Below, piece by piece: positions 21,058 through 22,030 of a stretch of 22,030 nucleotides of DNA. The stretch comes from an uncultured Eubacteriales bacterium (GTDB lineage Bacteria; Bacillota; Clostridia; Oscillospirales; CAG-272). The notes under the pieces were generated by a model. The model saw only the letters and a program-made list of their open reading frames with translations, searched no databases and had not been told where the DNA came from. Location of the stretch: the NCBI GenBank assembly GCA_934503195.1, contig CAKSVM010000052.1, forward strand, positions 1-22,030, read 5' to 3'. How positions within the stretch are numbered: the stretch's first letter is position 1; every line of letters starts with the position of its first letter. The position numbers and the translations under genes were made by a program.

Positions 21058-21110
21058 TTGACAAACCGATCTTACAGTTATATTATAATATATAAGCGGA
21101 TTTTTGTACA
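21058..21110. promoter_or_regulatory. Divergent promoters with overlapping -10 boxes
   Basis: On the plus strand TTGACA (21058-21063), 17 bp, TATTAT (21081-21086) serves the AraC gene. On the minus strand TGTACA (21105-21110), 17 bp, TATAAT (21082-21087) serves the solute-binding gene. The -10 boxes overlap by five bases, so polymerase can occupy only one promoter at a time. The minus-strand -35 is poor, as expected for an activator-dependent promoter. Confidence 0.65.
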
Positions 21111-21162
21111 TAACACAAATAGACTGGATATTGACCAAAATCGACTTTTACGGAGGTGTGAA

Positions 21163-21960
21163 ATGAAAAACGCGGTTTTCTATATAGATCAGGCGGCCAA
21201 AGGCTTCGCGCCGGGGAAATGGTATCTCAAGGACAACGTGAACTTTCAGCGGTTCTTCTACATAAAAACCGGGCGCGGATATATGCTCGACGACAGCGGA
21301 AACAAATCGCCTTTCAAGCCGGGGAATCTCTATCTTTTCCCATATAACGTCGTGCAGCGTTTCGAAAACGATCCCGATGATCCTATAAATCACATTTACT
21401 TCGATTTTCTCTCAACCCCGCCGATTGTCGCGCCCGAGCCGATAGTCTACGGCGTCAGCGAGGAAAGTGTGCTCCAAGACCTCATAAAGGCCATCGACCG
21501 GATCCTGCCTACCCGAAAAGACTCATGGGAGAGCGACGCTCCCTCAAAAAATATCGGACAGATTCCTGATGCCGATTCCGGGAGCGTCGACGAATACCGT
21601 CAGATCGTCTATTCGCTCTTTTCGGCGACGTTGACGATTCTCTCGTCGATAAAGGAGGTTCCGTTCTCCTCCGACGCTCTGATAAACTCCGCGCTGGAGA
21701 CAATCCGCGAGAGGTATATGGAACCGCTGACTATCGCCGATCTCGCGTCCGACGCGGGCTTCGAGGTGAATCATTTCATAAGACGGTTCAGACGCATAAT
21801 GGGAGTTACACCATATTCGTATCTCCGCTCGTTCCGGCTGATGAAGGCGCGCGGACTTGTCGGAAGCGGCATGACACTCACCGAGATCTCAGAGCTTGTC
21901 GGCTACGAAAACGCGTCGAGCCTTTCCCGTGCGCTTTCAGACAAGCATAATATACAATAA
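21163..21960 (+). CDS. AraC-family regulator with short C-terminus
   Basis: The 265-residue product starts at the ATG at 21163 with GGAGGT 5 nt upstream; the frame is open further upstream across the promoter, but that part is not translated. Residues about 20-90 are a cupin-like sensor (GRGYMLDDSG, FKPGNLYLFP). Residues about 172-265 are the AraC DNA-binding domain, with LTIADLASDAGFEVNHFIRRF (about 189-209) and LTEISELVGYENASSLSRAL. The usual final 'G.SP..YR' stretch is missing: the protein stops at SDKHNIQ. No frameshift is visible, since in-frame stops follow. It probably controls the divergent lipoprotein gene and perhaps the gene that follows it. Confidence 0.9.
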   Translation: MKNAVFYIDQAAKGFAPGKWYLKDNVNFQRFFYIKTGRGYMLDDSGNKSPFKPGNLYLFPYNVVQRFENDPDDPINHIYFDFLSTPPIVAPEPIVYGVSEESVLQDLIKAIDRILPTRKDSWESDAPSKNIGQIPDADSGSVDEYRQIVYSLFSATLTILSSIKEVPFSSDALINSALETIRERYMEPLTIADLASDAGFEVNHFIRRFRRIMGVTPYSYLRSFRLMKARGLVGSGMTLTEISELVGYENASSLSRALSDKHNIQ

Positions 21961-21975
21961 TAGGTAGGAAAATAT

Positions 21976-22030
21976 ATGAAACTCTTCCGTTCCCGCGCCG
22001 AAAAGGAACTCGACGGCATAATCTTCGAGC
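21976..22030 (+). CDS. Start of an unknown gene, cut by the window edge
   Basis: An ATG at 21976, 15 bp after the AraC stop codon, opens a frame (MKLFRSRAEKELDGIIFE) that runs off the right edge after 18 codons. A modest purine-rich site (TAGGA) lies 7 nt upstream. The short spacing suggests it is in the AraC transcript. Too little is visible to assign a family. Confidence 0.5.
   Translation, partial: MKLFRSRAEKELDGIIFE

Noticed and set aside
20998..21138. N-terminal extension of the third solute-binding lipoprotein
   Set aside because: It runs through the divergent promoters; the ATG at 20997 has GGAGGG and a proper lipoprotein signal peptide.
1..22030. tRNA, rRNA, CRISPR, toxin-antitoxin, phage or known defence genes
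   Set aside because: No cloverleaf, rRNA segment, regularly spaced repeat array or matching protein was found by reading both strands.

Overview
The window looks like chromosomal DNA of a Bacillota (Firmicutes) bacterium, most likely a gut or rumen Clostridia member of the Oscillospirales/Christensenellales type. The signs are strong GGAGG ribosome binding sites, TTGACA-17-TATAAT promoters with very little deviation, many lipoboxes on sugar-type solute-binding lipoproteins, AraC and LacI-like one-component regulators, and a DUF5107/TPR protein. By eye GC is about half. This placement is inference. I see no rRNA, tRNA, CRISPR array, transposase or phage gene.

Left part (1-1660): a truncated minus-strand gene that looks like a degenerate response-regulator receiver, with a perfect consensus promoter; an AT-rich intergenic stretch (409-801); a 49-residue small ORF (802-951); and a membrane-anchored protein of unknown function (964-1638), probably co-transcribed with the small ORF. 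Next is a carbohydrate-type locus (1771-6091): a 1021-residue DUF5107/TPR protein transcribed divergently from a regulator with a LacI-like sensor but a C-terminal helix-turn-helix. An 18-bp palindrome lies between their promoters.

The middle (6160-11724) is a second sugar-type locus. A minus-strand operon encodes a canonical Gfo/Idh/MocA oxidoreductase, a translationally coupled and atypical second member of that family, and a solute-binding lipoprotein. It is divergent from an AraC regulator, which is followed by a YghZ-type aldo/keto reductase with its own perfect promoter.

The right part (11789-21138) holds two tandem paralogous lipoproteins of about 820-850 residues. Each joins a probable beta-propeller-like N-terminal half to a solute-binding-protein C-terminal half. 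Upstream of them lies a sigma/anti-sigma pair followed by two small secreted cysteine-rich proteins. A further solute-binding lipoprotein is divergent from a second AraC regulator, and the -10 boxes of their promoters overlap. A truncated gene follows that regulator at the right edge.

The most interesting unit is 16.9-19.6 kb: sigma factor, membrane anti-sigma, two secreted Cys-rich proteins and possibly the propeller/solute-binding lipoprotein. It is bracketed by a perfect 16-bp inverted repeat whose core TAACAAATCAGC occurs a third time in the window, always outside genes. One copy is placed like the -35 box of an ECF-type promoter. I read this as a candidate envelope signalling/secretion module. 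Four solute-binding lipoproteins sit here without any permease or ATPase gene.
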